Shown: positions 1-13,395, counted from the first letter of the stretch. The stretch is DNA of 64,000 nucleotides from Anaerococcus sp. Marseille-Q7828 (GCF_949769285.1 NZ_OX458331.1:434001-498000), one strand, 5' to 3'. Program-made: numbers and translations. Notes: generated by a model not told the origin, from the sequence alone.

Positions 1-26
1 CTAACTACAAATTGGGTTAGGTCTCT

Positions 27-47
27 CAAACAATATTTCCAGTCAAG
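27..47 (-). other. 3' arm of the 23S rRNA processing stem
   Basis: The 21 bases here are the exact reverse complement of 3164-3184, so on the minus-strand transcript the two flanks of 23S pair perfectly. This is the long stem expected for RNase III release of pre-23S. It sets the mature 23S 3' end close to base 48; bases 1-26 are spacer running out of the window toward a presumed 5S gene. Confidence 0.85.
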
Positions 48-3163
<3,116 letters not shown>

Positions 3164-3184
3164 CTTGACTGGAAATATTGTTTG
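3164..3184 (-). other. 5' arm of the 23S rRNA processing stem
   Basis: Exact reverse complement of 27-47 over 21 bases. On the transcript it precedes the 23S 5' end and pairs with the 3' flank. It places the mature 5' end near 3163. Confidence 0.85.
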
Positions 3185-3205
3185 CTATTTAGTTTTTTAC
3201 TTAAC

Positions 3206-3275
3206 TTTCTCGGACTTCGTCCTGCGACCATTTCATGGAGAGTCCTCCATCAGCCGGACAGGCTAGTCTGTTAAG
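3206..3275 (-). other. Spacer copy of a repeated rRNA leader module
   Basis: The 16S-23S spacer contains, ahead of 23S, a segment resembling one ahead of 16S (5031-5117). They share TTTCTCGG, an identical 13-mer (CGTCCTGCGACCA at 3218-3230 and 5045-5057 on the plus strand), and GCCGGAC further on, with self-complementary parts in each. A role in antitermination or processing of the rRNA transcript is a guess. Confidence 0.5.
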
Positions 3276-3363
3276 TGGTTCATTATTGTTAAATTTCATT
3301 AAACTCAATTAAAATGAGTAACATTGTTTTTTCTAAAAGTTAGAGAATAACGTATCATTCTCT

Positions 3364-3391
3364 TTTCAGCGACGACGTGTCGTCGCTGAAA
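3364..3391 (-). other. Perfect hairpin just after the 16S 3' end
   Basis: A 13-base inverted repeat (TTTCAGCGACGAC with GTCGTCGCTGAAA) with almost no loop lies 8 nt past the 16S 3' end on the transcript. No U-run follows it, so it does not look like a terminator; processing signal or spacer structure is more likely. The rest of the spacer (3185-3398) is AT-rich and has no tRNA gene. Confidence 0.6.
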
Positions 3392-3392
3392 T

Positions 3393-4925
<1,533 letters not shown>

Positions 4926-5030
4926 AAAAATTAATTATATGAGAGCTTTTGATTCAAGCTCTTTCATTTACACTGATCTAAAATCAATGCGTGATTTAAA
5001 TTTGTCCGTTTATTATATAAACGTTCATTG

Positions 5031-5117
5031 TTTCTCGGCCGTTCCGTCCTGCGACCACTCCGTGGGTCTCATAATGTGGAGACACGAAATGTCCTCTTCT
5101 GGCCGGACTGGCCAATT
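5031..5117 (-). other. 16S leader copy of the repeated rRNA module
   Basis: Partner of the module at 3206-3275. On the transcript it carries GGCCAGTCCGGCC, a hairpin GTCTCCAC...GTGGGTCTC-like region, then TGGTCGCAGGACG and CCGAGAAA. It lies between the promoters and 16S. Shared sequence in both leaders of one operon is directly visible; function is unknown. Confidence 0.5.
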
Positions 5118-5217
5118 TTAGGTTACTCAAATTAATTGATTAAGTTTAATTACTATTTAAATGTAGATAGTTTATTTTGACTATCTGGTTCATTGTCGTT
5201 TGTTAACGACAAGATAT

Positions 5218-5246
5218 ATAATACCACCTTTTAAAAATAATGTCAA
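5218..5246 (-). promoter_or_regulatory. rRNA operon promoter proximal to 16S
   Basis: On the minus strand TTGACA (5246-5241) is followed after exactly 17 nt by TATTAT (5223-5218). It is the nearest of three tandem promoters to 16S, about 300 nt upstream of its 5' end. Confidence 0.8.
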
Positions 5247-5313
5247 ATATTTTTTGATATTTTTTAATTTTTTCGGTAGAATTTGCTATTTCTACTGAAG
5301 TGGCATTGTATAT

Positions 5314-5342
5314 ATTATACAACATACAAAATAACATGTCAA
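5314..5342 (-). promoter_or_regulatory. rRNA operon promoter, middle
   Basis: Consensus sigma-A promoter on the minus strand: TTGACA (5342-5337), 17-nt spacer, TATAAT (5319-5314). Confidence 0.85.
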
Positions 5343-5369
5343 ATGCTTTTTTTATTTGCTGTAGTTAAT

Positions 5370-5398
5370 ATGGTACTACGTGTTTTCAAAAATGTCAA
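5370..5398 (-). promoter_or_regulatory. rRNA operon promoter, distal
   Basis: TTGACA (5398-5393), 17-nt spacer, TACCAT (5375-5370) on the minus strand. The -10 is weak, but the perfect -35 and the identical spacing match the other two promoters. Confidence 0.55.
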
Positions 5399-5483
5399 AC
5401 TATTTTTTATTTCTTTATTAACAGTAATTTAAAAAGCCCAGCTATTACTGATGTGTACCCATAAAACTGGACACAATATTTAA

Positions 5484-6278
5484 TTAACTAATTGTAGTGG
5501 ATGCTAACCTATACTTTGTAGGTGGCATCCATTTTGTTTTGGATTGAATTCTCTCGTTATTGTAATAATCAATATATTCCTCTATTGCTCTCGAAAATTC
5601 TTCAAAAGAGCTATAGCTCTTTTCATAACCATAATAAATTTCATTTTTTAATCTTCCAAAGAATGTCTCCATAATGGAGTTATCATAGCAATTTCCCTTC
5701 CTTGACATTGATTGTCTTATGTCATGTTTTTTAAGCTCATTCACATAGTATTTATGTTGGTATTGCCATCCTTGATCTGAATGTAGTATCAGATTATTTA
5801 GTTTCGGAAATTTGTTAAATGCTTTTTCTAACATATTAGATATTTGTTTTAAATTAGGGCGTAAGGATAAGTCATAAGATATTATCTCATTTGTATACAT
5901 ATCAAGTATTGGAGAGATGTAGCATTTACCCCAAGAAAATTTAAATTCTGATACATCAGTGGCCCATTTTTGTAGAGGTCTATCTGCCTTAAAATCTCTA
6001 TTTATTATATTATCAGCTACTTTACCTACCTTCCCCTTATATGAGTGGTATTTTTCTTTAGACCTTTTTCCGAATAGCTTTAACTCATGCATTATCCTTT
6101 GCACTCTTTTATGATTTATGACATAACCTTGATTTACCAACTCCATATATACTCTTCTTACTCCATATCTGCCTTTGTGTAAGTTAAATATTTGGGTTAT
6201 TTTATCTGCGATATGACTATTCTTATTTTTTATCTTATCAACTTTATTTATTTCAAAATAGTATGTTGACCTTGGCAT
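5484..6278 (-). CDS. IS3-family transposase OrfB (DDE integrase)
   Basis: Catalytic half of the transposase: a helix-turn-helix region (GRYGVRRVYMELVNQG) followed by an rve-type integrase core. The DDE triad is visible as TDVSEF, HSDQGWQY and a late E in SIMETFFGRLKNE. The first in-frame ATG is at 6278, but the same frame stays open upstream past the end of orfA and encodes a typical OrfB N-terminus (AIVKELKEKGYKLKYLL). The active product is therefore probably an OrfAB fusion made by -1 slippage in the A-rich stretch near 6310-6350. It acts on the ends of its own element. Confidence 0.93.
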   Translation of the reverse strand: MPRSTYYFEINKVDKIKNKNSHIADKITQIFNLHKGRYGVRRVYMELVNQGYVINHKRVQRIMHELKLFGKRSKEKYHSYKGKVGKVADNIINRDFKADRPLQKWATDVSEFKFSWGKCYISPILDMYTNEIISYDLSLRPNLKQISNMLEKAFNKFPKLNNLILHSDQGWQYQHKYYVNELKKHDIRQSMSRKGNCYDNSIMETFFGRLKNEIYYGYEKSYSSFEEFSRAIEEYIDYYNNERIQSKTKWMPPTKYRLASTTIS

Positions 6279-6301
6279 ATCAATAGCTATTAAAAGATAT
6301 T

Positions 6302-6868
6302 TTAGTTTGTATCCTTTTTCTTTGAGTTCTTTGACAATCGCTGCTTTTTCGCCTTGAGTTGCGCAGCGTAACGTTCTTCTCTCAAGGCGATCTCTTTTTT
6401 TATTATTTCATTTTCTGCCTTTATATATTCATTCTCTGCTCTAAGTCTTATTAGTTCTTCTCTTTCAGATTCATTAAGTTCTTTTACTTTATGGTTATTT
6501 TTACTTTTCATACTTGTATTTTTAGATTTACGGCCTTTCTTTTTATTAACAAGACCATTATATCCATAATTTTTATACTTGTTAACCCATGAATAGAGTT
6601 GTCCATCATTAATTCCGTATTCAATTGCTACAGACTTTATTGAATTTCCAGCTAATACCTTAGATACCATTTCTAACTTCTCATCAGGTGTCCAATTGAT
6701 ATTATTTCCATGTTTTAAAATTTCTGGTCCATGAAGTTCTTCTAACTTAAACCATATTCTAATTGAATCATGAAAGTTTTTTTCGGTGGTCCCTTCAGGT
6801 GTATCAGGCCATTTACCTTCCCTATACAACTGTACACATTCTTTTTTGAATTCATAACTATATTTCAT
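6302..6868 (-). CDS. IS3-family transposase OrfA (helix-turn-helix)
   Basis: DNA-binding half of the transposase, about 189 residues. Two helix-turn-helix units are visible: one near the N-terminus (YSYEFKKECVQLYREGKW) and a second around GNSIKSVAIEYGINDGQLYSWVNKY. A leucine-heptad-like coiled coil (LIRLRAENEYIKAENEIIKKE) that usually mediates multimerisation follows. A GTG lies three codons upstream, but the GGAGGG ribosome site is better spaced for the ATG at 6868. It ends in a lysine-rich tail where programmed frameshifting into orfB is expected. Confidence 0.9.
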   Translation of the reverse strand: MKYSYEFKKECVQLYREGKWPDTPEGTTEKNFHDSIRIWFKLEELHGPEILKHGNNINWTPDEKLEMVSKVLAGNSIKSVAIEYGINDGQLYSWVNKYKNYGYNGLVNKKKGRKSKNTSMKSKNNHKVKELNESEREELIRLRAENEYIKAENEIIKKEIALREERYAAQLKAKKQRLSKNSKKKDTN

Positions 6869-6955
6869 AAAAAACACCCTCCTTACTGGTTTGTCCAGTA
6901 AAGAGGGTACATATCATACTTTTAGCCAGACTTTTATACAAATACTATAAAAAGA

Positions 6956-8221
6956 TTATTTTAAACAGTCAATAACTTCTCCACTCATATCTTTCATATC
7001 TAAATTATAAATAGTGTCTATAGTTGGTGCAATGTTTACTATTTTTTCTTTCTCTATAATTTTCCCTTTTTTGAATGCCGGCCCAGCGAATATCCCAATG
7101 GCAAGATTCTTTTCTTTTGTCGGCAAGAATCCATGATTGCCTCTAGCACTTACTGTATAGTCTCTGCTAGTGATAAATTCTCTTGCATCAGCTTCAAAAG
7201 CATAGCCTTCTTTTGCTTCTATCCATAGTTTAGCCTTATCGCTTGATTTGAGTTCCTTTATTTCCTCGGCGTCAAATATTTGTTCTATGCCAGAAATATT
7301 TACGCTTTCTATTTTTTCTTTTATCTGTTCTACAAGATTTGGATCATCTTCTTTTGTATAAAGAGCTGTTGATCCTCCACATGTTAAGAAATATGCTTGC
7401 CAATCTTCTTTTACAGTTCCATCTTCATTTACATTCACTAAATTCATATCAGCTAGCATCTTATTTAGTCTAATAGGGTATGCTGTGTCTATTTGAGAGT
7501 GGTCGCTCATAAGCATAATATTTATTTCATCAAGATTTTTAACTTTTGCAATTTTTTCAAACATACGACTAAGTCTATCATCTAATTCCTTAATTGCATC
7601 TTTTACTGCAAAATGACTTGCACCATAAACGTGTTTTTGGTGATCGACATCTATAAGATGAAGAAAAGTAATATCTGGTTGATATTTTTCAAATGTATAG
7701 GCTACTGCTTTAGCCATCCATTCATCAGCTATCTTTTGACTATCATTTATATTGCGCTCTCCGATTTCTTTGTATAGCTCTTCGATAAATTCTGGACTTC
7801 CTTTTCTTTTTACATGTTCAAAAAATTCTTCGTCTTCATAAGTCCATACTTCAGGAACATTGTATTCAATTGGTAAGAAGCCTGAAACCGGCCAGCTAAA
7901 GGCTGATATAGTATATGACTTTTCGTGGGCTTTCTTAAATATTGTATCTCCAGATACATAGTCTTGATCCCAGTACCAGTCCATATTAAGTCTTTCCGGT
8001 TGAACTAAGAGGTTGTTATCTACACCGTGCTCTGATGGGTATCTACCAGTTACGATCGTGGAATGAATAGCATATGTTAAAGTTGGATATACTGATTCAA
8101 GCCTTCTTATCCATGTGCCTCTTTCTCTCATACTCTTTAGAAAAGGAAGATCTTTGTAAATATCCTCATCATAGTAGCCAAGCGCATCTAAAGATATTAC
8201 AAAAAGTGGTGTTTTATTCAT
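6956..8221 (-). CDS. Type I phosphodiesterase/nucleotide pyrophosphatase family
   Basis: A 421-residue alkaline-phosphatase-superfamily enzyme. The N-terminal metal aspartate is in FVISLDALG, the nucleophile region is YPTLTYAIHSTIVTGRYPSEHG-like (residues about 45-66), and further metal ligands lie in IDVDHQKH, MSDHSQID and GNHGFLP. There is no signal peptide or membrane segment, so it should act in the cytoplasm. It is last in an operon with a Ugp-like importer, 9 nt after the preceding gene. A reasonable inference is that it splits imported phosphodiesters or related phosphorylated compounds; the exact substrate cannot be read from sequence. Confidence 0.85.
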   Translation of the reverse strand: MNKTPLFVISLDALGYYDEDIYKDLPFLKSMRERGTWIRRLESVYPTLTYAIHSTIVTGRYPSEHGVDNNLLVQPERLNMDWYWDQDYVSGDTIFKKAHEKSYTISAFSWPVSGFLPIEYNVPEVWTYEDEEFFEHVKRKGSPEFIEELYKEIGERNINDSQKIADEWMAKAVAYTFEKYQPDITFLHLIDVDHQKHVYGASHFAVKDAIKELDDRLSRMFEKIAKVKNLDEINIMLMSDHSQIDTAYPIRLNKMLADMNLVNVNEDGTVKEDWQAYFLTCGGSTALYTKEDDPNLVEQIKEKIESVNISGIEQIFDAEEIKELKSSDKAKLWIEAKEGYAFEADAREFITSRDYTVSARGNHGFLPTKEKNLAIGIFAGPAFKKGKIIEKEKIVNIAPTIDTIYNLDMKDMSGEVIDCLK

Positions 8222-8230
8222 ATTAATCTC

Positions 8231-9058
8231 CTATTTAATACCGCTATAAGTAAAAGCTTTTATAATTTCTTTTTGAGCAAATAGATAAATAATTACTATC
8301 GGTAGTATCAATATAACATTACCGGCCATAACTGTATTCCAGTGTATTCCATCAAGGGTCGATTTAAGCATTGATACACCAAGCGGCAAAGTTCTTATGT
8401 CATCATTGCTTGTCATTACAAGTGGCCAGAAGTAATCATTCCACTCAGAGATAAATGTGAATAGTGCAATTGTGATCACTGTTCCTTTAGCTTGAGGTAG
8501 CATGATTTTATAAATAATCTTCCAAGTAGGAGTATTGTCCAACACTGCAGCCTCAATTATCTCATCAGGAACTTGCATAAACCTTTGACGAAGCAAGAAT
8601 ATTCCAAATGCTGAGCTTGCCCATGGTAAAATAAGTGACCAGTAGCTATTGATCAAATTTACCTTAGAAAACATAAGATACACTGGCAAAAATATTAGCT
8701 GAGCTGGAATCATCATTGTTACAAGTATAAGTGAAAACAAAATCTTTTTACCCTTAAAGTCCATTTTAGCAAAAGCATAGCTCGCTGGAATGATTGTCAA
8801 TAATTGTAGGGCAACTACAGATAAAGTAACAATTACAGAGTTCTTTGTGTAGTGTAAAAAAGGTCCAGATTGCCAAGCGTCAGCATAATTTTGTGGAACC
8901 CAAGTTTCAGGAAGAAAAGTTGGAGGCAATCTTAAAGCTTCAGCAAGAGGCTTAAATGATGTGAATACCATCCACAAAAACGGACCTAAGAAAACAATTG
9001 AAACCAATATTAAAGCAATGATTCTAAATATTTTTCTTAAAATACTTTCTTCTCTCAT
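8231..9058 (-). CDS. ugpE: Ugp/MalG-type ABC importer permease
   Basis: A 275-residue inner-membrane permease of the carbohydrate-uptake ABC class. It starts with a membrane segment (FRIIALILVSIVFLGPFLWM), has the family MVFTSFK patch, and carries the ATPase-contact EAA loop (EAAVLDNTPTWKIIYKIMLP), with about six membrane helices. It pairs with the permease encoded immediately upstream on the same strand (9-nt gap) to form the channel. The symbol follows the operon composition (binding protein, UgpC-like ATPase, two permeases, GDPD nearby). Another phosphorylated or sugar substrate remains possible. Confidence 0.85.
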   Translation of the reverse strand: MREESILRKIFRIIALILVSIVFLGPFLWMVFTSFKPLAEALRLPPTFLPETWVPQNYADAWQSGPFLHYTKNSVIVTLSVVALQLLTIIPASYAFAKMDFKGKKILFSLILVTMMIPAQLIFLPVYLMFSKVNLINSYWSLILPWASSAFGIFLLRQRFMQVPDEIIEAAVLDNTPTWKIIYKIMLPQAKGTVITIALFTFISEWNDYFWPLVMTSNDDIRTLPLGVSMLKSTLDGIHWNTVMAGNVILILPIVIIYLFAQKEIIKAFTYSGIK

Positions 9059-9067
9059 ACATTCTCC

Positions 9068-9985
9068 TTAGTTGTAGTAAACTTTTTTAGCCATCAGCTT
9101 AAAGTAAATCAAGGTAAGTATTGCTATCACTACAAAGAGAATGACTCCAGCAGCTGATGAAAGTCCCATATTAAAAAACTTAAATCCTGTTTCATAAATA
9201 TAGTAGACTATAGTATTTGAAGCATTCATTGGCCCACCTTGGGTCATAATACTGATAGTTTCAAAAACTTTGAAACTGGCTATGATACTTGTAATTCCCA
9301 CAAAAAACACAGTAGGAGAAAGCATTGGCAAGGTGATTTTAAATAGCTTTCTGTGCCAAGGAGTATTATCTAAAGCTGCTGCTTCATAGATATCGTCAGG
9401 TATAGCTTGCAAGCCTGACAAAAATATTAATGAATAATACCCAACTCCCTTCCAAATACTTACTGCTGCTAGGGAATATATAACTACATCCGGATTAGTG
9501 AGAAAACTAACAGGACCTAGGCCAATCTTAGCTAACAAATAATTAAATAAACCATAATCATAGTCCATTAGCCATAGCCAAAGCATAGAGATTGATACTA
9601 AGGATATAATATGTGGAGCAAAAATCACACTTTGCATAAAGGAATGAATTTTGGTGTTTTTATTTAAAGCCAAGGCTATAAGTAATCCAAATACAAGAAA
9701 TCCAACTACAGTTAATACCGTATATAGGAATGTATTTCCCATAGTCTGAGCAAATCTAGGATCCCCCAAAAGAAACTTAAAATTGTTCACACCTACAAAA
9801 TTCATATCTGCTGATATGAAATTCCAATCGTGAAAGGATAGGAAAATCATATAAAATATTGGTATAAAAGAAAACAGAATGAAAACGACCATAGCAGGGG
9901 CAATCATTAAATAAGGGGTGACTTTGCTCTTACTTTGAGATATAGATTTGCTTATCTTTTCTTTGGGCTTGATTGCTATTGACAA
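9068..9985 (-). CDS. ugpA: Ugp/MalF-type ABC importer permease
   Basis: The larger permease partner, about 305 residues with six membrane helices and the EAA loop EAAALDNTPWHRKLFKITLP. The reading frame is open from a GTG at 10009, but the best ribosome site (AGGGGAG at about 9999-9993) lies 7 nt before a TTG at 9985, which I chose as the start. Either way the gene overlaps the end of the ATPase gene (which ends at 9930) in a different frame, so the two are probably translationally coupled. The substrate is inferred from the operon, not from this protein. Confidence 0.82.
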   Translation of the reverse strand: MSIAIKPKEKISKSISQSKSKVTPYLMIAPAMVVFILFSFIPIFYMIFLSFHDWNFISADMNFVGVNNFKFLLGDPRFAQTMGNTFLYTVLTVVGFLVFGLLIALALNKNTKIHSFMQSVIFAPHIISLVSISMLWLWLMDYDYGLFNYLLAKIGLGPVSFLTNPDVVIYSLAAVSIWKGVGYYSLIFLSGLQAIPDDIYEAAALDNTPWHRKLFKITLPMLSPTVFFVGITSIIASFKVFETISIMTQGGPMNASNTIVYYIYETGFKFFNMGLSSAAGVILFVVIAILTLIYFKLMAKKVYYN

Positions 9986-11081
9986 GTTCTTCTCCCCTTT
10001 CTGGCTCACTTGTTATACCTTCGTCTGTACTTCTACCAATTACATCTTTAATAAGATTTTGATTGATATCAAAATATTTTATATTATCATTTTTTACTTC
10101 TATAATAATCTGATCTTTGTGGACAACATTTTTGTCATAAGATTTTATTTGAAAATCTCCCAAATTATTTTTTATATTATAGATAGTTTCTGATCCTAAT
10201 GCTTCTACATTTGTAACATCTGCCACAAAACAAAGAGAATCTGTATAATGAGGTTTTTCTACTATTTTTACATCTTCTGGCCTAAATCCAATATATTTTA
10301 TATTGTCGTCATTTGCTTCATAGTATTTATTGGTATTTCCATCAAGTTTGATAATATTCATTGGAGGTGAGCCAATAAATTTAGCTGTAAATACATTGGA
10401 TGGATGATTGTAAACATCATAAGGCTTAGCATCCTGCATAACTTCGCCATTATTCATTACAATAATTTGTGTACCCATACTCATAGCTTCAACTTGGTCA
10501 TGAGTCACATAGATAAATGTTGTGCCTAGCTTGTCATGAATTCTCTTAATCTCTGACCTCATCTGTACTCTAAGCTTGGCATCTAAGTTGGATAGTGGCT
10601 CATCTAGAATAAAAATATCTGGTTTTTTTACCATTGCGCGAGCTAGGGCTACTCTTTGCCTTTGTCCACCAGAGAGATTGGAAGGGCGTCTATCCATATA
10701 TTCATCCAAAGATACTATTTGGCTTATTTCTCTAATAAGCCTATCCCTTTCATCCTTTGCGACCTTGTTATTTATAAGTCCAAACTCTATATTCTCACGA
10801 ACTGTCATTGTTGGGTATAGGGCGTAGTTTTGAAATACCATAGCTACTTTCCTGTCACCAGGTGCTACTTTATTTACTAACCTATCCCCTATATAGATTT
10901 TTCCATCGGATATATCTTCAAGTCCTGCTATCATCCTTAATGTTGTAGATTTACCACAACCAGAAGGACCTACAAAAACAGCAAAAGCTCCATCAGGGAT
11001 GCATAATGAAACATCCTTGACAGAATAATTCTCGTTGCCGTCATATTTTTTATATATGTTTTCTAATTTTACACTTGCCAT
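9930..11081 (-). CDS. ugpC: Ugp/MalK-type ABC importer ATPase
   Basis: A 383-residue ATP-binding subunit. Walker A is GPSGCGKST (about residues 38-46), the Q-loop VFQNYALYP, the signature LSGGQRQR, Walker B IFILDEP and the H-loop VTHDQ. A C-terminal regulatory domain of the MalK/UgpC kind follows (FRPEDV). It energises the two permeases encoded downstream. The final residues are Lys/Glu-rich and overlap the start of ugpA. Importers of this class often share one such ATPase, but here it is inside the operon. Confidence 0.9.
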   Translation of the reverse strand: MASVKLENIYKKYDGNENYSVKDVSLCIPDGAFAVFVGPSGCGKSTTLRMIAGLEDISDGKIYIGDRLVNKVAPGDRKVAMVFQNYALYPTMTVRENIEFGLINNKVAKDERDRLIREISQIVSLDEYMDRRPSNLSGGQRQRVALARAMVKKPDIFILDEPLSNLDAKLRVQMRSEIKRIHDKLGTTFIYVTHDQVEAMSMGTQIIVMNNGEVMQDAKPYDVYNHPSNVFTAKFIGSPPMNIIKLDGNTNKYYEANDDNIKYIGFRPEDVKIVEKPHYTDSLCFVADVTNVEALGSETIYNIKNNLGDFQIKSYDKNVVHKDQIIIEVKNDNIKYFDINQNLIKDVIGRSTDEGITSEPERGEELVNSNQAQRKDKQIYISK

Positions 11082-11093
11082 CTTATATCCTAA

Positions 11094-12467
11094 CTAAAAA
11101 GATAAGATTGATTGTGCTTGCTTTTGAAGATTATCATAAATTTGGTCTACATCTGCACCTTGAGTTGTAGTATTAGTTACACCTTCATAAAGCATTTTTT
11201 CCATTTCTGGCCAACCTTTTGCAATTGGTCTAGCCTCCGCATATTCAAGTTGATCAAAGGCAACCTTATATTGTGGTATTTCCTCGTGAAGTTTTTTGAT
11301 TTTATCGCTTTCGATTGAAGAATATCTAGTTGGTAGGTAGCCTGTATATTCTGAAGCAAATACGTTTTGTTCTGTTGCAGTCATAAATTTAAGGAATTCC
11401 CAAGTAGCATCTTGTTTTTCTTTATCAAGACCGCTTATCATTACTATGTTGCATCCACCGGTTGGCACTGCGTAATGTTTGTTGCCTGGCACAAATGAAA
11501 CATCCAAGTCAAAGCCGTTTTCTTTAGCAAGTGGCATAAGTTCAGTTAAGTTAGCTGTTGATGTAAAATAGAAAGCTGAGTTTTGGTTTACAAAGTCTTG
11601 CCTGCATGTTTCACCAGCTTGTTCACCTAGAGCTATTTTAATTAGATCTTCGTCTGCTAACTCTTGTAAAAATCTAGCTGGAGCTTTTGTTCCTTCTTGG
11701 TCAAAGCCAATTTTTCCATCTTTAGCATAAAATCCATCAGATGAATACACCCAAGCCTCTAAGAACCAAGGGTCTAGTTGATAAGTTAATGCATATTTGC
11801 TCTTATCCTTATCTCTTAATTTTTCTGCATATTCCTTAAACTCTTTCCAATCTCTTGGTCCTTCTGGATCAAGTCCAGCTTCTTTAAGCATGCTTATATT
11901 TTTATACATAATTGGAGTTGACCTATAAAAAGGCAATCCATAAAGATTATCATCTATATATGCTTCATGCATAAGACCTTCATTAAAGTCATCTATATCT
12001 ACTTGGTCATCTACAAACGGTGATAGATTTTCAATCATGCCACCTTTTGCCATTGTATACATATTTGCAATCTCTACTTCAAAGATTTCTGGAGCATTAT
12101 TAGCAGCTTTTGCAGCTTGAGTTTTACTTGCTAACTCATCATATGAACCTTGATACTCTGCATCTACTACGATTTTATCTTGAGATTCGTTAAATTGTTT
12201 TACAAGCTCTTCTTTAGATTCACCAATCTTATCCTTCCATGCATACCAATAGGTTAAATGGATCTTGCCATCATCAGTATTAGCTTCTGTCTTTGTATCA
12301 TCTGCCTTATCTGCTGGAGCCTCAGCTGTTTGACTATCTTTTGTAGTTTCTGTTTGTGCTGTTTGATTTGTTGTGGAAGTTTCAGTATTATTTGATCCAC
12401 AAGCTGTGATCCCTAATAGCATTGACACTGATAATGCCAAGCCAAAGATTTTTTTTGTATTGAACAT
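11094..12467 (-). CDS. ugpB: Extracellular solute-binding lipoprotein of the Ugp-like importer
   Basis: A 457-residue family-1 extracellular binding protein. The N-terminus has a lipoprotein signal with lipobox ITAC, so it should be anchored outside the membrane. A Thr/Glu-rich linker of about 45 residues precedes the binding fold, which begins at about residue 70 (IHLTYWYAWKD). Family features such as FNESQDKIVVDAEYQGSYDE and YGLPFYRSTPIMYKN are clear. It is the first gene of the importer operon with an AGGAGG site, and is followed after 12 nt by the ATPase gene. Substrate (glycerol-3-phosphate, glycerophosphodiesters or a sugar) is inferred only from neighbours. Confidence 0.85.
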   Translation of the reverse strand: MFNTKKIFGLALSVSMLLGITACGSNNTETSTTNQTAQTETTKDSQTAEAPADKADDTKTEANTDDGKIHLTYWYAWKDKIGESKEELVKQFNESQDKIVVDAEYQGSYDELASKTQAAKAANNAPEIFEVEIANMYTMAKGGMIENLSPFVDDQVDIDDFNEGLMHEAYIDDNLYGLPFYRSTPIMYKNISMLKEAGLDPEGPRDWKEFKEYAEKLRDKDKSKYALTYQLDPWFLEAWVYSSDGFYAKDGKIGFDQEGTKAPARFLQELADEDLIKIALGEQAGETCRQDFVNQNSAFYFTSTANLTELMPLAKENGFDLDVSFVPGNKHYAVPTGGCNIVMISGLDKEKQDATWEFLKFMTATEQNVFASEYTGYLPTRYSSIESDKIKKLHEEIPQYKVAFDQLEYAEARPIAKGWPEMEKMLYEGVTNTTTQGADVDQIYDNLQKQAQSILSF

Positions 12468-12678
12468 ATGTCCTCCTAAATGTTTAATGCTATTCCATTT
12501 TATTGAGCTTGTATAATAAATAATTAATCTTTCTGTAATACTTAAGTAAAATAATACTAAAATTTTCTTAGTTATGTTTTACATAGCAAATGTTATCCCT
12601 AAAATTATTTTTGGAAATTAGCCGATCTATAAATTTAACTAAAGTTTACATAAACTTAATATTGTTTCTTATATAAAG

Positions 12679-13395
12679 TCAATCATTTAAGAGTTTGCCC
12701 ACTACATCTGGAAAATCCGTTATAAGACCACTTATTTCCAAATCTAGATACTCACTATAATCATAGTCCGGAATCCCAAACCAAATATTTAGTCCAATAT
12801 TGTTTTCCGCACACTTTTCTGCAACTTCCTTAGTTACTGTAAAATTTAGTGGGTGGTAGTATTCCATACCCAAATTTTTCACATAGTTCCACGCCTCATA
12901 TAGCCTTGATGATTCTAGGACTCCACATTTTATATTTTGGTCAAGCTTTTTAAAGTTCACTAATGAGTTGTGGTTAAAGGAAGAAATAATAACCTTCTCG
13001 GCCATATCATATTCCTTTATAACTTTATAAACCTTCTCCTCGATGCCTGGATAATCTATAATAGATGTCTTAAGTTCAATATTTGTGATAATGTCATAAT
13101 CTTTGGCAAAGTCAAAATATTCGCTTAGGGTCAATATCCTTTGAGTCTGGAAATCTGGATAGCCCTTTGATGCATTTAGTTTCTTTAGCTGAGCCAAAGT
13201 TTTCTCACCAACCAAACCTGATCCATCAGTAGTCCTTTCCAAGATCTCATCATGGATAATAACTATTTCTCCATCTTTTGATAGATGAACATCAAATTCA
13301 ATACCATCCGCTCCTGCTTCGATAGCTTTTTTGAAAGCAAGCATAGTATTTTCCGGGTACTTCCCTTTAAATCCTCTATGGGCAAAATTTATCAT
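12679..13395 (-). CDS. ugpQ: Glycerophosphodiester phosphodiesterase
   Basis: A 238-residue cytosolic GDPD-family enzyme that hydrolyses glycerophosphodiesters to glycerol-3-phosphate and an alcohol. The catalytic histidine and metal ligands are in [15 protein letters not shown] and [18 protein letters not shown], and another metal-binding Glu is in NIELKT. Its length matches the short cytoplasmic type and no signal peptide is seen. It lies 211 nt upstream of the importer operon on the same strand, so it may be co-regulated or share a transcript. It is the main reason to favour glycerophosphodiester uptake for the transporter. Confidence 0.9.
   Translation of the reverse strand: MINFAHRGFKGKYPENTMLAFKKAIEAGADGIEFDVHLSKDGEIVIIHDEILERTTDGSGLVGEKTLAQLKKLNASKGYPDFQTQRILTLSEYFDFAKDYDIITNIELKTSIIDYPGIEEKVYKVIKEYDMAEKVIISSFNHNSLVNFKKLDQNIKCGVLESSRLYEAWNYVKNLGMEYYHPLNFTVTKEVAEKCAENNIGLNIWFGIPDYDYSEYLDLEISGLITDFPDVVGKLLND

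Larger units (their letters stand above)
5449..6916 (-). mobile_element. IS3-family (IS150-like) insertion sequence, complete
   Basis: A 1468-bp element with terminal inverted repeats that begin TGATGTGTACCC (5449) and, on the other strand, TGATATGTACCC (6916); the match continues through ACTGGACA. Both ends start with the TG typical of IS3 elements. It is flanked by the 3-bp direct repeat TAC (5446-5448 and 6917-6919), a target duplication of the size expected for the family. It contains orfA and orfB in overlapping phases. Intact ends, open genes and the duplication suggest a fairly recent insertion. Confidence 0.92.
5432..6935 (-). terminator. Operon terminator split by an IS element
   Basis: With the IS (5449-6916) and one copy of its TAC duplication removed, the minus strand reads AAAAGTCTGGCT, a short AT-rich loop, AGCTGGGCTTTT, then T. 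The two 12-base arms (6935-6924 and 5443-5432) pair throughout with three G-U pairs and end in a U-run. This was a rho-independent terminator just after the phosphodiesterase stop at 6956. The IS now sits in its loop. Confidence 0.65.
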
